A stretch of 64,000 nt of DNA from Bacillus pinisoli (GCF_023036475.1 NZ_JAJQKI010000004.1:310001-374000), one strand, 5' to 3'. Positions 17,039 to 26,482 are shown, counted from the stretch's first letter. Numbers and translations: made by a program. Notes: a model not told the origin generated them from the letters alone.

Positions 17039-18004
17039 TCAATCATAACGGATTCGCGGATCGACAATACTGTAAAAAATGTCTGCTAGTAGGTTACCAA
17101 CAAGTATACAAATACCTAGCAATAAATTAATGGCCAATATGACAGGATAATCTCTATTACCAATTGAATTTAAGAATAATGTCCCAATCCCCGGATATTG
17201 GAATACTCCCTCTGTAATAACAGCTCCACTTAAAAGTACACCAATTTCAAATCCTAATAGTGTAATAATCGGGATTAATGCATTTCTAAGTGTATGTTTA
17301 TAAAGGACCGTTCTCTCTGTCATTCCTTTTGCTTTAGCAGTTCGAATATAGTCACTAGCCAAAACATCGAGTACCTCTGATCTTATATAACGCATATATG
17401 CGGCTGTCCCCGCTAAACCAAGTGTAATTCCAGGTAAGATTAAGTGTTTAAGCTTGCTATAGATTAGTTCTATACCTTCTAATCCCGGTTTTGACACTGA
17501 ACCTTGTGAAGGTAGCCAGCCAAGATGGATTGAAAATATATAAATAGCCACTAATCCAAAGAAGAAGTTTGGAATAGCAAGTCCAAGAAAGCCGAAGGTC
17601 GTTGCTCCGTAATCTAACACAGAATACGGTTTTCTAGCGGAGTATATTCCAATAGGAATAGAAATGACTATCGTTATAAAAAGGGAGAATAAACCAAGAT
17701 ATAAAGTGTTTTGTAAGCGGTCACCTATTAACTCAGTAACGGTTCTACCTTTATATACATAAGATTTTCCGAAATCCCCTTGTACGACAGATGATAACCA
17801 TCTTCCGTATTGAACAGGAATGGGATCATTTAAGCCAAGCGCTTCTTTTTGTTGTTCGAATACTGCTGGATCAATATTAGGATCTAAAAACTTTCCTGAT
17901 ATCGGGTCACCAGGTGCTGCAAGTACAAGTGAAAATACAATCATGGTAAGGGCAATAAGCATTGGAATGAATATAAGAATTCTCCTGATAATATATTTGT
18001 ACAT
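17039..18004 (-). CDS. appB: peptide ABC transporter permease (AppB/OppB type)
   Basis: 321 residues with about six membrane helices, the N-terminal YIIRRILIFIPML segment of DppB/OppB permeases, and the cytoplasmic loop SDYIRTAKAKGMTERTVLYK. GGAGGGG eight bases before the ATG at 18004 sets the start; an in-frame ATG at 18019 overlaps that site. A terminator and a MITE-like element separate it from the binding-protein gene upstream. Confidence 0.83.
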   Translation of the reverse strand: MYKYIIRRILIFIPMLIALTMIVFSLVLAAPGDPISGKFLDPNIDPAVFEQQKEALGLNDPIPVQYGRWLSSVVQGDFGKSYVYKGRTVTELIGDRLQNTLYLGLFSLFITIVISIPIGIYSARKPYSVLDYGATTFGFLGLAIPNFFFGLVAIYIFSIHLGWLPSQGSVSKPGLEGIELIYSKLKHLILPGITLGLAGTAAYMRYIRSEVLDVLASDYIRTAKAKGMTERTVLYKHTLRNALIPIITLLGFEIGVLLSGAVITEGVFQYPGIGTLFLNSIGNRDYPVILAINLLLGICILVGNLLADIFYSIVDPRIRYD

Positions 18005-18040
18005 TGGTTTCCCCTCCATTCGCTAAAACTAATTAGAATA

Positions 18041-18151
18041 GGCTGTTTTCACGATTGATGCCACGTTAAATTTTCTAGCTAAGATTTAGAATGTTGCTCT
18101 TTTCTAAAGATACTATGCGACTTTAACACAACATACCTTTAGAAAAGAGCC
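18041..18151 (-). mobile_element. MITE-like element, copy 3 (111 bp, internally deleted)
   Basis: Ends GGCTGTTTTCACGATTG and TTTAGAAAAGAGCC with the internal GTTGCTCTTTTCTAA block. Flanks TTAGAATA and TAAGAAAA match at 6 of 8 positions. It lies in the appA-appB intergenic space. Confidence 0.7.
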
Positions 18152-18154
18152 TAA

Positions 18155-18186
18155 GAAAAAGAGCAGCGGCGCTAGACCGCTCGCTC
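18155..18186 (-). terminator. internal terminator after the binding-protein gene
   Basis: GAGC-GCGG / CCGC-GCTC stem with CTTTTTCTT after it on the minus strand, 20 bases past the appA stop. In such operons a leaky terminator here keeps the binding protein in excess of the permeases. Confidence 0.65.
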
Positions 18187-18205
18187 TATCCATGTATGAA
18201 ATCTC

Positions 18206-19987
18206 TTACTCTGTTACCGACCATATGTGTGAATCGTTGATAAATGAATATGGTCTTACATCAATACCTTGAATTCGGTTATTATAGGCCCATAAGCTGT
18301 TTTGTGCATAAAGGATTAAAGCAGGTAGATCGTCTTGGTACATTACTTGCCAATCGCTATAAACCTTTGTTCGATATGCTTGATCAAATGCATCTGGTGG
18401 TGAAAGTGCATCTAGTAATAACTGATCTGCTTCTGGATTGTACCAGCGCCCAAAGTTATAACCAGCTTTTGATGACCATAATCCACTAGGATCTGGATCA
18501 GCACTTCCTAGACTCCAACCAAGTAAGTATAGATCCCAATCTTGATTATTCTTATCTAATGCTTCTGCATAGGCTGCAAATTCCATAGGTTGACGAAGGT
18601 CAATCTTGATTCCAACAGCTTGAAGATATTCTTGAATGATTGGAGCAGAACGCTCACGGATTTGGTTACCGATTGGATAATTTAACGTTAACACCCATTC
18701 GTTCCCATCTGGATCTTCTCTAAAGCCATCTCCATTTACATCTTTGTATCCTGCTTCATCCAATAACTCATTAGACTTATCCGGATCAAATGGATATTGG
18801 TTTGGATTTTCTCCATCATATGCCCAGAATTGTGTCGCGATTGGTGCATTAATTACCTCTCCACGTCCATAAAGTAATCCGTCAATTAAACCTTGACGAT
18901 CAACAGCATAAGCGATTGCATGGCGGACTCTCTTATCTGAAAGCTTTTTATTTGGTACGAAGTTTTCAGGATTAATCGTTCCTGCCTCAGCATCTTCTTT
19001 TGTACGGTGGTTAATGTTCATCCCCATTAACTGATAGCCGAAATCTGGCTGTTCGATAATTGAAATATGTTCCATCGCACTCACTGTTTCAAAATCTGCC
19101 GCTTGGAATCCATTTGGATCGGCTACAAAATCAATCTCTCCGTTTTCAAGAAGTCCTAAAATTACGGCTTGATCCACAACCCTCCAAACAACACTATCCA
19201 GCTTCGGTTCACCTTGCCAATAGTCAGCATTCTTTTCTAACACATATTGCTCTCCTTCAATAGCTTCTGCGTACTTAAATGGACCAGTACCAATTACTTC
19301 ACCAGGATTTAAAGTAGCACCCGCTTCAGGAATTTCTGCAACCGGAATGTCCTTGAAGACGTGTTCTGGGATGATTGAGAAACTAGCATCCTTTAACGCT
19401 GTTACGTTAGGTTGTGTAAAGTTAAACTTAACCGTATAATCATCAACTTTTACAACACCTTGGAAGTCAGTTGTTTTTCCTGTAGAGAAATCCTCGTAAC
19501 CTAGTAATCTAACTACAAAATCAGTACGAACTCCACCAGCTTCAACATATCCTGGACTTGCCATTGTTTTATAAGTGAAGACAACATCATCTGCTGTAAA
19601 CTCTTCACCATCATGCCACTTTACACCTTGCTCTAACGTAAACGTAGCTTCTGTTTGATCATCATTGAACTCCCATTTAGAAGCTAAATTTGGAACAAAG
19701 TTTAATTCATTATCTTGTGTAACGAGTGCTTCATGTGTAAAAGATAGAATGTTAGCTTCATAGGCTTCTGTATAGAATATTGGATTAAAGACCCCAGTCG
19801 GTGCCGTATCCATGGCGCCAATGATCGTACCACCAGATACTTCCTCAGTTGGTGTTTGATCATCGTCTTTTGGATCCTTTTCTTCACTTGTTGTTTCACC
19901 ATTTCCACCTGAACAAGCAACTAGCATGGAAAACAAAATACCAAAAATGATTACATGAAACCAATTCTTTTTCTTCAAACTCTTCAC
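18206..19987 (-). CDS. appA: peptide-binding lipoprotein of an ABC transporter (AppA type)
   Basis: 593 residues, extracytoplasmic solute-binding protein family 5. The lipoprotein signal ends in LVAC with Cys at about residue 25, followed by an acidic Ser/Thr-rich linker. The SBP_bac_5 domain (about 60-590) has GVKWHDGEEFTADDVVFTYK and the RVRHAIAYAVDRQ region. It delivers peptides to AppB/AppC. Order D-F-A-B-C equals the B. subtilis app operon. The dpp or opp families remain alternatives. Confidence 0.83.
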   Translation of the reverse strand: MKSLKKKNWFHVIIFGILFSMLVACSGGNGETTSEEKDPKDDDQTPTEEVSGGTIIGAMDTAPTGVFNPIFYTEAYEANILSFTHEALVTQDNELNFVPNLASKWEFNDDQTEATFTLEQGVKWHDGEEFTADDVVFTYKTMASPGYVEAGGVRTDFVVRLLGYEDFSTGKTTDFQGVVKVDDYTVKFNFTQPNVTALKDASFSIIPEHVFKDIPVAEIPEAGATLNPGEVIGTGPFKYAEAIEGEQYVLEKNADYWQGEPKLDSVVWRVVDQAVILGLLENGEIDFVADPNGFQAADFETVSAMEHISIIEQPDFGYQLMGMNINHRTKEDAEAGTINPENFVPNKKLSDKRVRHAIAYAVDRQGLIDGLLYGRGEVINAPIATQFWAYDGENPNQYPFDPDKSNELLDEAGYKDVNGDGFREDPDGNEWVLTLNYPIGNQIRERSAPIIQEYLQAVGIKIDLRQPMEFAAYAEALDKNNQDWDLYLLGWSLGSADPDPSGLWSSKAGYNFGRWYNPEADQLLLDALSPPDAFDQAYRTKVYSDWQVMYQDDLPALILYAQNSLWAYNNRIQGIDVRPYSFINDSHIWSVTE

Positions 19988-20080
19988 CTCTCAATTTTAT
20001 TTAGATAGCTTTTTGTGACAACGCCAGAAGTACACCCTTTCCTTTACACAACCACCCCCTTAAAAGCGACCTTCTTCCCT

Positions 20081-21085
20081 TTAGTTATATAAGTGACATG
20101 CCACAAAATGCCCATTATTTACTTCAAGAAGCTCAGGTCGTTCGATCGAACATTTTTCATGAGCTTTTGGACATCTCGTTCGAAATGCACAGCCAGATGG
20201 TGGGTTGGAAGGACTCGGTAGATCCCCACTCAGAATAATTTTTTCTCGTCTTTGTTTTCGGTTGGTTGTCGGTATCGCAGATAGAAGTGCATTTGTATAT
20301 GGATGTAGTGGGGTGTCGTATAGAGCTTGTTTAGGAGCTAATTCAGCAATTCTTCCTAAATACATGACGGCTACTCGATCACTAATATGTTTAACAACAC
20401 TTAAATCGTGGGATATAAATAAATAGGTTAAGTCAAATTCATCCTGTAGGTCACACATTAAGTTTAATACTTGTGCTTGAATGGACACATCCAAGGCTGA
20501 TACAGGTTCATCACATATGACAAATTTAGGTTGCAAAGCAAGAGCCCTAGCAATTGAGATACGTTGACGTTGACCACCCGAAAATTCGTGAGGATATTTT
20601 AGTCGGTCTTCTGCACGTAATCCGACTTTTTCAAGTAAATGAATGGCTTTATCATTCCGTTCAGATTTACTCATCTTTGTTTGAACAACAAGTGGTTCCT
20701 CTATTAACTCAGCAACACTCATTTTTGAGTTTAAGGATGCAAAAGGATCCTGAAAAACAATCTGCATATCACGTCTATACGGACGGAGCTTACGATTGCC
20801 AAGCTTTGAGATATCATCATCCTCAAAGAAGATCGTTCCTTCTGTAGGTTCTAATAGACGTAATAACACTCTTCCTAAAGTTGACTTTCCAGACCCAGAC
20901 TCTCCAACAATCCCTAGAGTTTCCCCTCTTATAACTTGTAATGACACATCATCTACTGCCTTGACGTGACCAATTGTGTGCCTTAAAATACCACCTTTTA
21001 TTGGGAAGTATTTTTTTATGTTATGAGCTTCTAGAATGAAATCTTGGTTCTGTGCTGAATCCTTTCCCTTTTCAATTACTGTCAC
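20081..21085 (-). CDS. appF: peptide ABC transporter ATPase (AppF/OppF type)
   Basis: 334 residues. ABC ATPase with Walker A GESGSGKST (about 63-71), signature SGGQRQRISIARALA, Walker B FVICDEPVSALDVS and the H-loop ISHDLS. The C-terminal oligopeptide/dipeptide-type extension carries a CAFRTRCP...C cysteine pattern that resembles the Fe-S/metal site of OppD/F proteins. It pairs with AppD. A 12-base gap separates the two genes. Confidence 0.85.
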   Translation of the reverse strand: MTVIEKGKDSAQNQDFILEAHNIKKYFPIKGGILRHTIGHVKAVDDVSLQVIRGETLGIVGESGSGKSTLGRVLLRLLEPTEGTIFFEDDDISKLGNRKLRPYRRDMQIVFQDPFASLNSKMSVAELIEEPLVVQTKMSKSERNDKAIHLLEKVGLRAEDRLKYPHEFSGGQRQRISIARALALQPKFVICDEPVSALDVSIQAQVLNLMCDLQDEFDLTYLFISHDLSVVKHISDRVAVMYLGRIAELAPKQALYDTPLHPYTNALLSAIPTTNRKQRREKIILSGDLPSPSNPPSGCAFRTRCPKAHEKCSIERPELLEVNNGHFVACHLYN

Positions 21086-21097
21086 TAGTACCCCCCC

Positions 21098-22069
21098 TTA
21101 GTCATATAGGTAACACCTTACGAAATGGTCTGTTTCATGTTCAATAAGCTCTGGGTTTTGTTCTTTACATGTATCCATTGCATGTGGACATCGATCGTAA
21201 AACCGGCAACCCTCAGGAAAGCTGTACGAAGGTGGCACCGATCCTTTTATCGCACCAAGTCTAGTAACATCTTTATCTATGTCCGGTAAGCTTTCTAGTA
21301 GTCCAGTTGTGTAAGGATGCTTAGGATTCTCAAACAGCTCTTCTACACTTGTCTTCTCTACAATTTGTCCCCCATACATAACGAATACTTGATCTGCATA
21401 TTCGGCCACCACACCTAAATCATGTGTGATAAGTAAAATAGCCATATTAAATTTTCGCTTCATTTCATTTAATAAATCTAAAATTTGGGCCTGAATGGTT
21501 ACATCTAATGCAGTTGTGGGCTCGTCCGCAATCAGCAACTTAGGATCACAGGAGATCGCAATTGCTATCATGGCTCTTTGTCGCATGCCTCCTGATAACT
21601 GATGTGGATACTCCTTCATTGTTTCTTCTGCTCTTGGAAAACCAACAATCTTCAATAGTTCAATTGCCTTCTCGTAAGCTAGCTTTTTATGTATTTTTTT
21701 ATGCTTAACAATCGTTTCAACAATTTGTTCCCCAATGGTGAAAACAGGGTTTAATGCTGTCATAGGCTCCTGAAATATCATAGCAATATCATTTCCTCTA
21801 ATTCTTGCCATTTGTTTTTCAGACATGTTTAACAGGTCTTTATCACCGAACAAGATAGATCCTTCTTTAATTTTCCCTGGCTTACTAACAAGTTTCATAA
21901 TGGATAGAGAAGTGATACTCTTCCCACTACCTGATTCTCCAACAAGTGCTACAGTTTCCCCAGGTTTAATCGTAAAATCTACTCCATCTACAGCCTTAGC
22001 TACTTTTTTGCTATCTAAATAAAAATATGTTCTTAATCCTTTTACGTGTAATAACTCAGGTTGCGACAT
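21098..22069 (-). CDS. appD: peptide ABC transporter ATPase (AppD/OppD type)
   Basis: 323 residues. Walker A GESGSGKS, signature SGGMRQRAMIAIA, Walker B LLIADEPTTALDVT, H-loop ITHDLG, and the C-terminal GCRFYDRCPHAMDTC cysteine cluster typical of peptide-transport ATPases. First gene of the app cluster on the minus strand, so the operon promoter should lie in 22070-22230. I did not find a convincing hexamer pair there. Confidence 0.85.
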   Translation of the reverse strand: MSQPELLHVKGLRTYFYLDSKKVAKAVDGVDFTIKPGETVALVGESGSGKSITSLSIMKLVSKPGKIKEGSILFGDKDLLNMSEKQMARIRGNDIAMIFQEPMTALNPVFTIGEQIVETIVKHKKIHKKLAYEKAIELLKIVGFPRAEETMKEYPHQLSGGMRQRAMIAIAISCDPKLLIADEPTTALDVTIQAQILDLLNEMKRKFNMAILLITHDLGVVAEYADQVFVMYGGQIVEKTSVEELFENPKHPYTTGLLESLPDIDKDVTRLGAIKGSVPPSYSFPEGCRFYDRCPHAMDTCKEQNPELIEHETDHFVRCYLYD

Positions 22070-22232
22070 TTAATCACCCTCAATCTTACAATTTGATTAC
22101 AAATGTTTAAGCCTGTGAACAATTTATGACAAACCCAAAACAAATATGTACATCTTTTTAGAAAATAATGAATAATACGAAAATATATGTATATTACGAT
22201 ATTTCGCTTATAGAAATGTTTATATTCCAAAG

Positions 22233-22267
22233 CATAAAAAAAGCCTGAGGAATCACTCCTCAAGCCT
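22233..22267 (-). terminator. strong terminator, probably the old end of the cobalamin cluster
   Basis: GCCTGAGGA / TCCTCAAGC stem followed on the minus strand by seven T. It lies 300 bases downstream of the cobD remnant and upstream of appD. No intact gene directly feeds it. Between it and the remnant (22270-22570) I see only a 34-codon frame without a recognisable product. Confidence 0.75.
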
Positions 22268-22569
22268 ACTAATATGGATTTATAAAGAAAATAAAGTTAT
22301 CTTAGTGATAATTTTTCATATCAGTAATTATTGTAATTTTTTGTGAAGTTTGATTAAATATGGGGCTGTTTCCATAAGGATAGAAGAGAATAATTTTAAT
22401 CATAGCTGATTAACACACAAGTAGAAGGTCCAGAAACGGAATTTTAATTGCTGATGCTACTGCACTAATCGTCAAAGATAGAATCATCATTATCTTTTTC
22501 CTATGCGAACTCATTTTTCTTTCCTTTTCCCATCTCGAAACACAATCGCACTTCTTTCATACCCCACAT

Positions 22570-22877
22570 CTTTTACTCCCTCTGGTCTTAGAAGCGATGG
22601 TTGTAAATATTAAAATGGCTTCTATGATTATGCCAACATAATTAATGAATTTGATAGGCGCTCTTTATGAATATAATAGTTAGGATGAATGGTAGAAAAA
22701 CTGCAACAAAAGCAAATAATGTTCCCTTTATGATGCGGCAGTTTCCTTTGTTTAAACGTACTTCCAATCTATTGATCATCCAGCCCATCCTTCGAACTGG
22801 ATGCGGTAACATCTTGGATCACTCATTAATGCATCTAAAAGCAAGGCTAAGATGACTACTACAATATGTTTAATCAC
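22570..22877 (-). pseudogene. cobD: cobD/cbiB remnant (adenosylcobinamide-phosphate synthase), frameshifted and truncated
   Basis: A GTG at 22877 overlaps the TGA of the upstream btuD-cbiZ gene (GTGA). It opens a frame reading VILALLLDALMSDPR, which then breaks. One frame over, from about 22813, the reading continues LPHPVRRMGWMINRLEVRLN followed by a hydrophobic helix and ends at a stop near 22648. A third frame then reads INYVGIIIEAILIFTTIASK. Together these line up with the start of CbiB/CobD (family pattern DxxxGDP..WPHPVRxIGxxI ... VExxxxxTxLAxRSL). The remaining two thirds of the gene is absent. At least two frameshifts are visible. CbiB joins aminopropanol phosphate to cobyric acid, the step after CbiZ. 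Confidence 0.8.
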
Positions 22878-24349
22878 GCGTTTAGTCCTTTTCTGTTTAG
22901 ATAGTTCATAATGGCTTGATGGGTGGCACTAGCTACCATTTTCCCCACTTGTCTTCCGATAGGAGTTAACGGTCCTCCGTATTCAAAACCAATACCTGTT
23001 TGACTAGCTGCGATACAAATACTGTCTGTTGAGGTCCCTGTAGCCATTGTGCCTGTAATGGGGTCCATAATTTTTAGAGTTGAAAGTGCTCTCGTCTTGG
23101 CTTCTGTTGCAGTAGATAAAACCTGAACAAAAGCAGCCTCCGTTAGTTTTGCTTCGATTAATATAAACGTGTTAATCGTTCCTGGTTGAAGATTAGGTAG
23201 CTCATGCTGCCAGGCATTCGATGCATCAATGGCATTACCAGTTCCTGCTGTTACCATAACCATAAAAGCTCCCGCTTGCGTTTCTGTCTGTTCAATGACT
23301 ACATCTTGCAATTGAACGGCAGTCATCATGCCTACAGTATTTGTAACATCCAAGCCATTTGTTTTAAGGTAGGTCTTCATTTCTTCCTTAGCGTCATCAC
23401 ATTGATAATGTAAATCTACATGACGATTCACAAATGTATGTGACCAACCAAAACCATCTCCAATTACCGCAGAAGATAGTGTCTTAAATTCGTGATCCGA
23501 TTGAATGACAATATGTGATGACTGGTGTTCAATCTGTAAACGATCTATAACAGATTGTCTAGAAGACTTCTCAATTTCTGGAAGCAACCCAATCATAGGT
23601 TTGGCCAATTCTGGATGTTCTTTTCTAATAATAGCCGTGTCATATATACGTTCTAACAAATTAGATTGCATGATTTGTTTTGGAGTTCCTAGTGAGACTA
23701 GTTTCCCTTCGTGAAGAAGTAAAACACGGTCACAATAAAGACTTGCCAAGTTTAGATCGTGAAATATTGAAATAACTGTCAACTTTTTTTCTCTTCTCAG
23801 TCTCATTAATCCATCTAGTAAACCAATTTGATAAGAGATATCTAAATGATTGGTAGGTTCATCTAGTAACAATAAGTCTGGTTGCTGAGCTAATGCTCTT
23901 GCTAGAAAGACTCGTTGTTGCTCTCCACCACTAAGTTCCCCTATTCCTTTATCCTGTAAATGTATAAGCGATGTTTCTTCTAACACTTCTTGAACAATAT
24001 TTTCATCATGTTGAGACCAATTGGAAAAGAGTCCTGTTTGATGAGCATATCGTCCCATCTGCACGGTTTCCTTTACAGAGTATGAGAAGGCTGTATCTGT
24101 CACTTGTGGCAAGACAGCGACGGTTTTGGCAAACTCTTTATTTGAAAAATCTGATATGGACCGGTGATTAATTGTAATACACCCACCAGATGGGCTAAGT
24201 GTTCGAGATAACAGCTTCAATAGCGTTGTCTTCCCACTACCATTTGGTCCGAGTATGCCAAAAAACTCACCTTTTTCAATAGAAAAGCTAATAGGTTTTA
24301 TCGTTTGATCATGATGATAGGAAAACGTAAGACCCTCAATGTTAATCAT
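22874..24349 (-). CDS. BtuD-CbiZ fusion: cobalamin-import ATPase plus adenosylcobinamide amidohydrolase
   Basis: 491 residues. The N-terminal half (1-255) is an iron/B12-type ABC ATPase: GPNGSGKTT, ELSGGEQQRVFLARALA, LLLLDEPTNHLD, and H-loop FHDLNLASLYCDRV. The C-terminal half (about 280-488) matches the CbiZ family, with GFGWSHTFVNRHVD, NTVGMMTAVQ, VTAGTGNAIDASN, TATEAKTRAL and GTSTDSICIAA. CbiZ cleaves the nucleotide-loop side chain of cobinamide to give cobyric acid for rebuilding. The four-base gap to btuC makes it an operon member. The product of CbiZ needs CbiB, and the adjacent cbiB is broken. Confidence 0.88.
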   Translation of the reverse strand: MINIEGLTFSYHHDQTIKPISFSIEKGEFFGILGPNGSGKTTLLKLLSRTLSPSGGCITINHRSISDFSNKEFAKTVAVLPQVTDTAFSYSVKETVQMGRYAHQTGLFSNWSQHDENIVQEVLEETSLIHLQDKGIGELSGGEQQRVFLARALAQQPDLLLLDEPTNHLDISYQIGLLDGLMRLRREKKLTVISIFHDLNLASLYCDRVLLLHEGKLVSLGTPKQIMQSNLLERIYDTAIIRKEHPELAKPMIGLLPEIEKSSRQSVIDRLQIEHQSSHIVIQSDHEFKTLSSAVIGDGFGWSHTFVNRHVDLHYQCDDAKEEMKTYLKTNGLDVTNTVGMMTAVQLQDVVIEQTETQAGAFMVMVTAGTGNAIDASNAWQHELPNLQPGTINTFILIEAKLTEAAFVQVLSTATEAKTRALSTLKIMDPITGTMATGTSTDSICIAASQTGIGFEYGGPLTPIGRQVGKMVASATHQAIMNYLNRKGLNA

Positions 24350-24353
24350 GTTT

Positions 24354-25412
24354 TCACATCCTTGCTTTCTTACGATAATATAATATCACTGCAAACACAG
24401 GTGCTCCTACAAGTGCAGTAATAACACCTATTGGTAGTTCTCTTGGTGCAATAATTGTTCTGGCCGTTAAATCGGCAAGAACTAAGAAAACTCCACCGTG
24501 AAGCATAGAAATTGGCAGTAACGTAACATGATTGGGTCCCCATAGAATTCGAGTTAGATGTGGAATGACTAATCCGACAAACCCAATGGTTCCTGATACA
24601 GCAACAGAGGCTCCGGTTAATAAAGAGGCACTACATAAAATAATAAATTTTCTAAATTGAACATTAACACCTAGCTGTTGAGCTGATTCTTCACCAAACG
24701 AAAGGACATTCAGTTCCTTCGTTTGTGTTAATAGAAGGACCACACCTATTATGAAAAAAGGAAGCATAAGGTTAATATATTCAAAGCCCCTCATGGATAC
24801 ACTTCCTAGTAACCACGAAATGATTTGCCTTAGCTCGTCTCCTGTTAAAGCAATCATTAATGAAATAAACGATCCTAAGAAAGAACTAAATATAATTCCA
24901 GTTAAAATAATGGTTTCCACTGTCATTCGCTTTTCAACCAACTTGGCAAAAGCTAACACAATAATAAGGGTGATAAAAGCGGACCCGATACTAAAAACGG
25001 GAAGTGTGTACATACCTAGGAAAGGAATTTGTATATTGAAGAATAGGACCATAACTGCCCCAACAGAAGCCCCAGAAGAAACACCAAGAGTATAGGGATC
25101 TGCCAGTGGATTTTTTAATAGTCCTTGAAAAGCTGCTCCCGCCAAAGAAAGTGATGCACCTACTAAGAAGGCTAGTATCACCCGAGGTAACCTAATTTCC
25201 ATCACAATATTGACAAGCATTGGTTCTATTGGTGAAGATAATGTAACCCCAACTATTTCTTGAAGAAAAATGGAGATAATAGTAGAAAAGGGAATCGATA
25301 GAGTACCTATCGAAATCCCTAATAGAACGGCGATGAAACAAGTAGTACCGCCAATGATATATGGAATCAAACGATTATTCTGTAAATACTTCCGGATAAA
25401 CGACTTTTGCAA
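24354..25412 (-). CDS. btuC: cobalamin ABC transporter permease (BtuC, FecCD family)
   Basis: 352 residues with about ten membrane helices in the FecCD arrangement. Family-typical stretches include RLPRVILAFLVGASLSLAGA near residue 75 and GTIGFVGLVIPHLTR near 275. It overlaps the 3' end of btuF by 38 bases and is followed after four bases by the BtuD-CbiZ gene. The specificity call (B12 rather than siderophore) rests on the upstream cobalamin riboswitch and the CbiZ fusion. Confidence 0.88.
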   Translation of the reverse strand: MQKSFIRKYLQNNRLIPYIIGGTTCFIAVLLGISIGTLSIPFSTIISIFLQEIVGVTLSSPIEPMLVNIVMEIRLPRVILAFLVGASLSLAGAAFQGLLKNPLADPYTLGVSSGASVGAVMVLFFNIQIPFLGMYTLPVFSIGSAFITLIIVLAFAKLVEKRMTVETIILTGIIFSSFLGSFISLMIALTGDELRQIISWLLGSVSMRGFEYINLMLPFFIIGVVLLLTQTKELNVLSFGEESAQQLGVNVQFRKFIILCSASLLTGASVAVSGTIGFVGLVIPHLTRILWGPNHVTLLPISMLHGGVFLVLADLTARTIIAPRELPIGVITALVGAPVFAVILYYRKKARM

Positions 25413-26355
25413 GTTCCTCTACTCCTTCAATTAAACGAGGGCCAGGTCGTGTTACTAAATCTGAATTAATGTCATAGACACGTTCATTTTGTATAGCAGG
25501 GACCTCATTCCATGCTTCTCTCGCTAAAACATTTGCTTTTACATTTGGATCGTAGCTTCCGTAAGTTGTTACGACAACGTCTGGATTTAAAGCAACGATT
25601 TCTTCTTCTGTCATCATAATCCAACCTTCTTGTTCCCCAGCTGCATTTGTTGCGTTGATAACTTCTAACATTTCATGCATGAATGTACCTTTACCAGTTG
25701 TATAAATTTCAGGTGCACCTGAAACCTCAACCCAAACAGTAGCTTTCTCTGTAATGCTTGTGGCCTTTGCTTGAATGTTAGCAAGATCTGTTTTCATTCC
25801 TTCAATCAATTCATCCGCTTTTTCAGTTGTTCCTGTAACTTGTCCAAGTAAATGAATCGTATCGTAGACCGTTTCAAAAGAATCAGCATTAGGAATCACC
25901 ACAACTGTAATACCTGCATTACGCAATTGTTCTAAGCCACTCTCTGAACTTTGAGCACTAGATTCGTGAGCTAATACTAAATCAGGTTGAAGAGATATGA
26001 CCTTTTCAACATTAATTACCATGTCACCAATTTTCTCAACTGATGCAACTTCCTCTGGAAAATTATCAAATTCAGTAACACCAACAACTGTATCCCCCAT
26101 GCCCAAAGCATAAACAATCTCAGTATTACTTGGTATTAGAGAAACAATCTTTTCAGGTTGTGCTTCAATCGTAACTTCATTGTCAGAAGCATCAGTAACC
26201 GTTATTGGAAAACTACTTCCTTCAGACGCTTCGGTATTCTCTTCTTCTTGCTCCACGTTACTTGTTGTTGGTTCTTCTGTACCTCCACATGCAGCCATTG
26301 TAAAGACTGTGAAGAGAGCTAGAAGAAGTATAAGTAGATTTTGCTTTAATTTCAT
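25375..26355 (-). CDS. btuF: cobalamin-binding lipoprotein (BtuF type)
   Basis: 326 residues from the ATG at 26355, where AAAGGGG lies nine bases upstream; the frame is open further but lacks a site. The lipoprotein signal ends MAACGG with Cys at about residue 23. The periplasmic-binding-protein class III domain follows (about 60-320, EKIVSLIPSNTEIVYALGMG at its start). First gene downstream of the B12 riboswitch, so expressed when cobalamin is scarce. Confidence 0.88.
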   Translation of the reverse strand: MKLKQNLLILLLALFTVFTMAACGGTEEPTTSNVEQEEENTEASEGSSFPITVTDASDNEVTIEAQPEKIVSLIPSNTEIVYALGMGDTVVGVTEFDNFPEEVASVEKIGDMVINVEKVISLQPDLVLAHESSAQSSESGLEQLRNAGITVVVIPNADSFETVYDTIHLLGQVTGTTEKADELIEGMKTDLANIQAKATSITEKATVWVEVSGAPEIYTTGKGTFMHEMLEVINATNAAGEQEGWIMMTEEEIVALNPDVVVTTYGSYDPNVKANVLAREAWNEVPAIQNERVYDINSDLVTRPGPRLIEGVEELAKVVYPEVFTE

Positions 26356-26452
26356 TGTGCTTGACCCCTTTATTCCTAGAGATTTTTGTATGTAAGTGCC
26401 CATAGGCTCATTACCAATTATGACAAGTCAGGTTCTAAAGGGGGTATAAACG

Positions 26453-26482
26453 AAAAAAGCTTCCCCATATTCATGGGCAAGC
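26453..26482 (-). terminator. expression-platform terminator of the cobalamin riboswitch
   Basis: GCTT-CCCAT / ATGGG-AAGC stem with a four-base loop and TTTTTT on the minus strand, between aptamer and btuF. This suits transcription attenuation when B12 is bound. Confidence 0.8.

Noticed and set aside
22364-22395. Possible additional MITE end (GGCTGTTT)
   Set aside because: Only eight bases match and no second end, inverted repeat or duplication is visible.
22410-22514. A 34-codon hydrophobic frame on the minus strand with a purine-rich upstream stretch, between the cobD remnant and its terminator
   Set aside because: No recognisable family, too short, and lies in decayed sequence. It may be part of the remnant, but I could not align it to CbiB.
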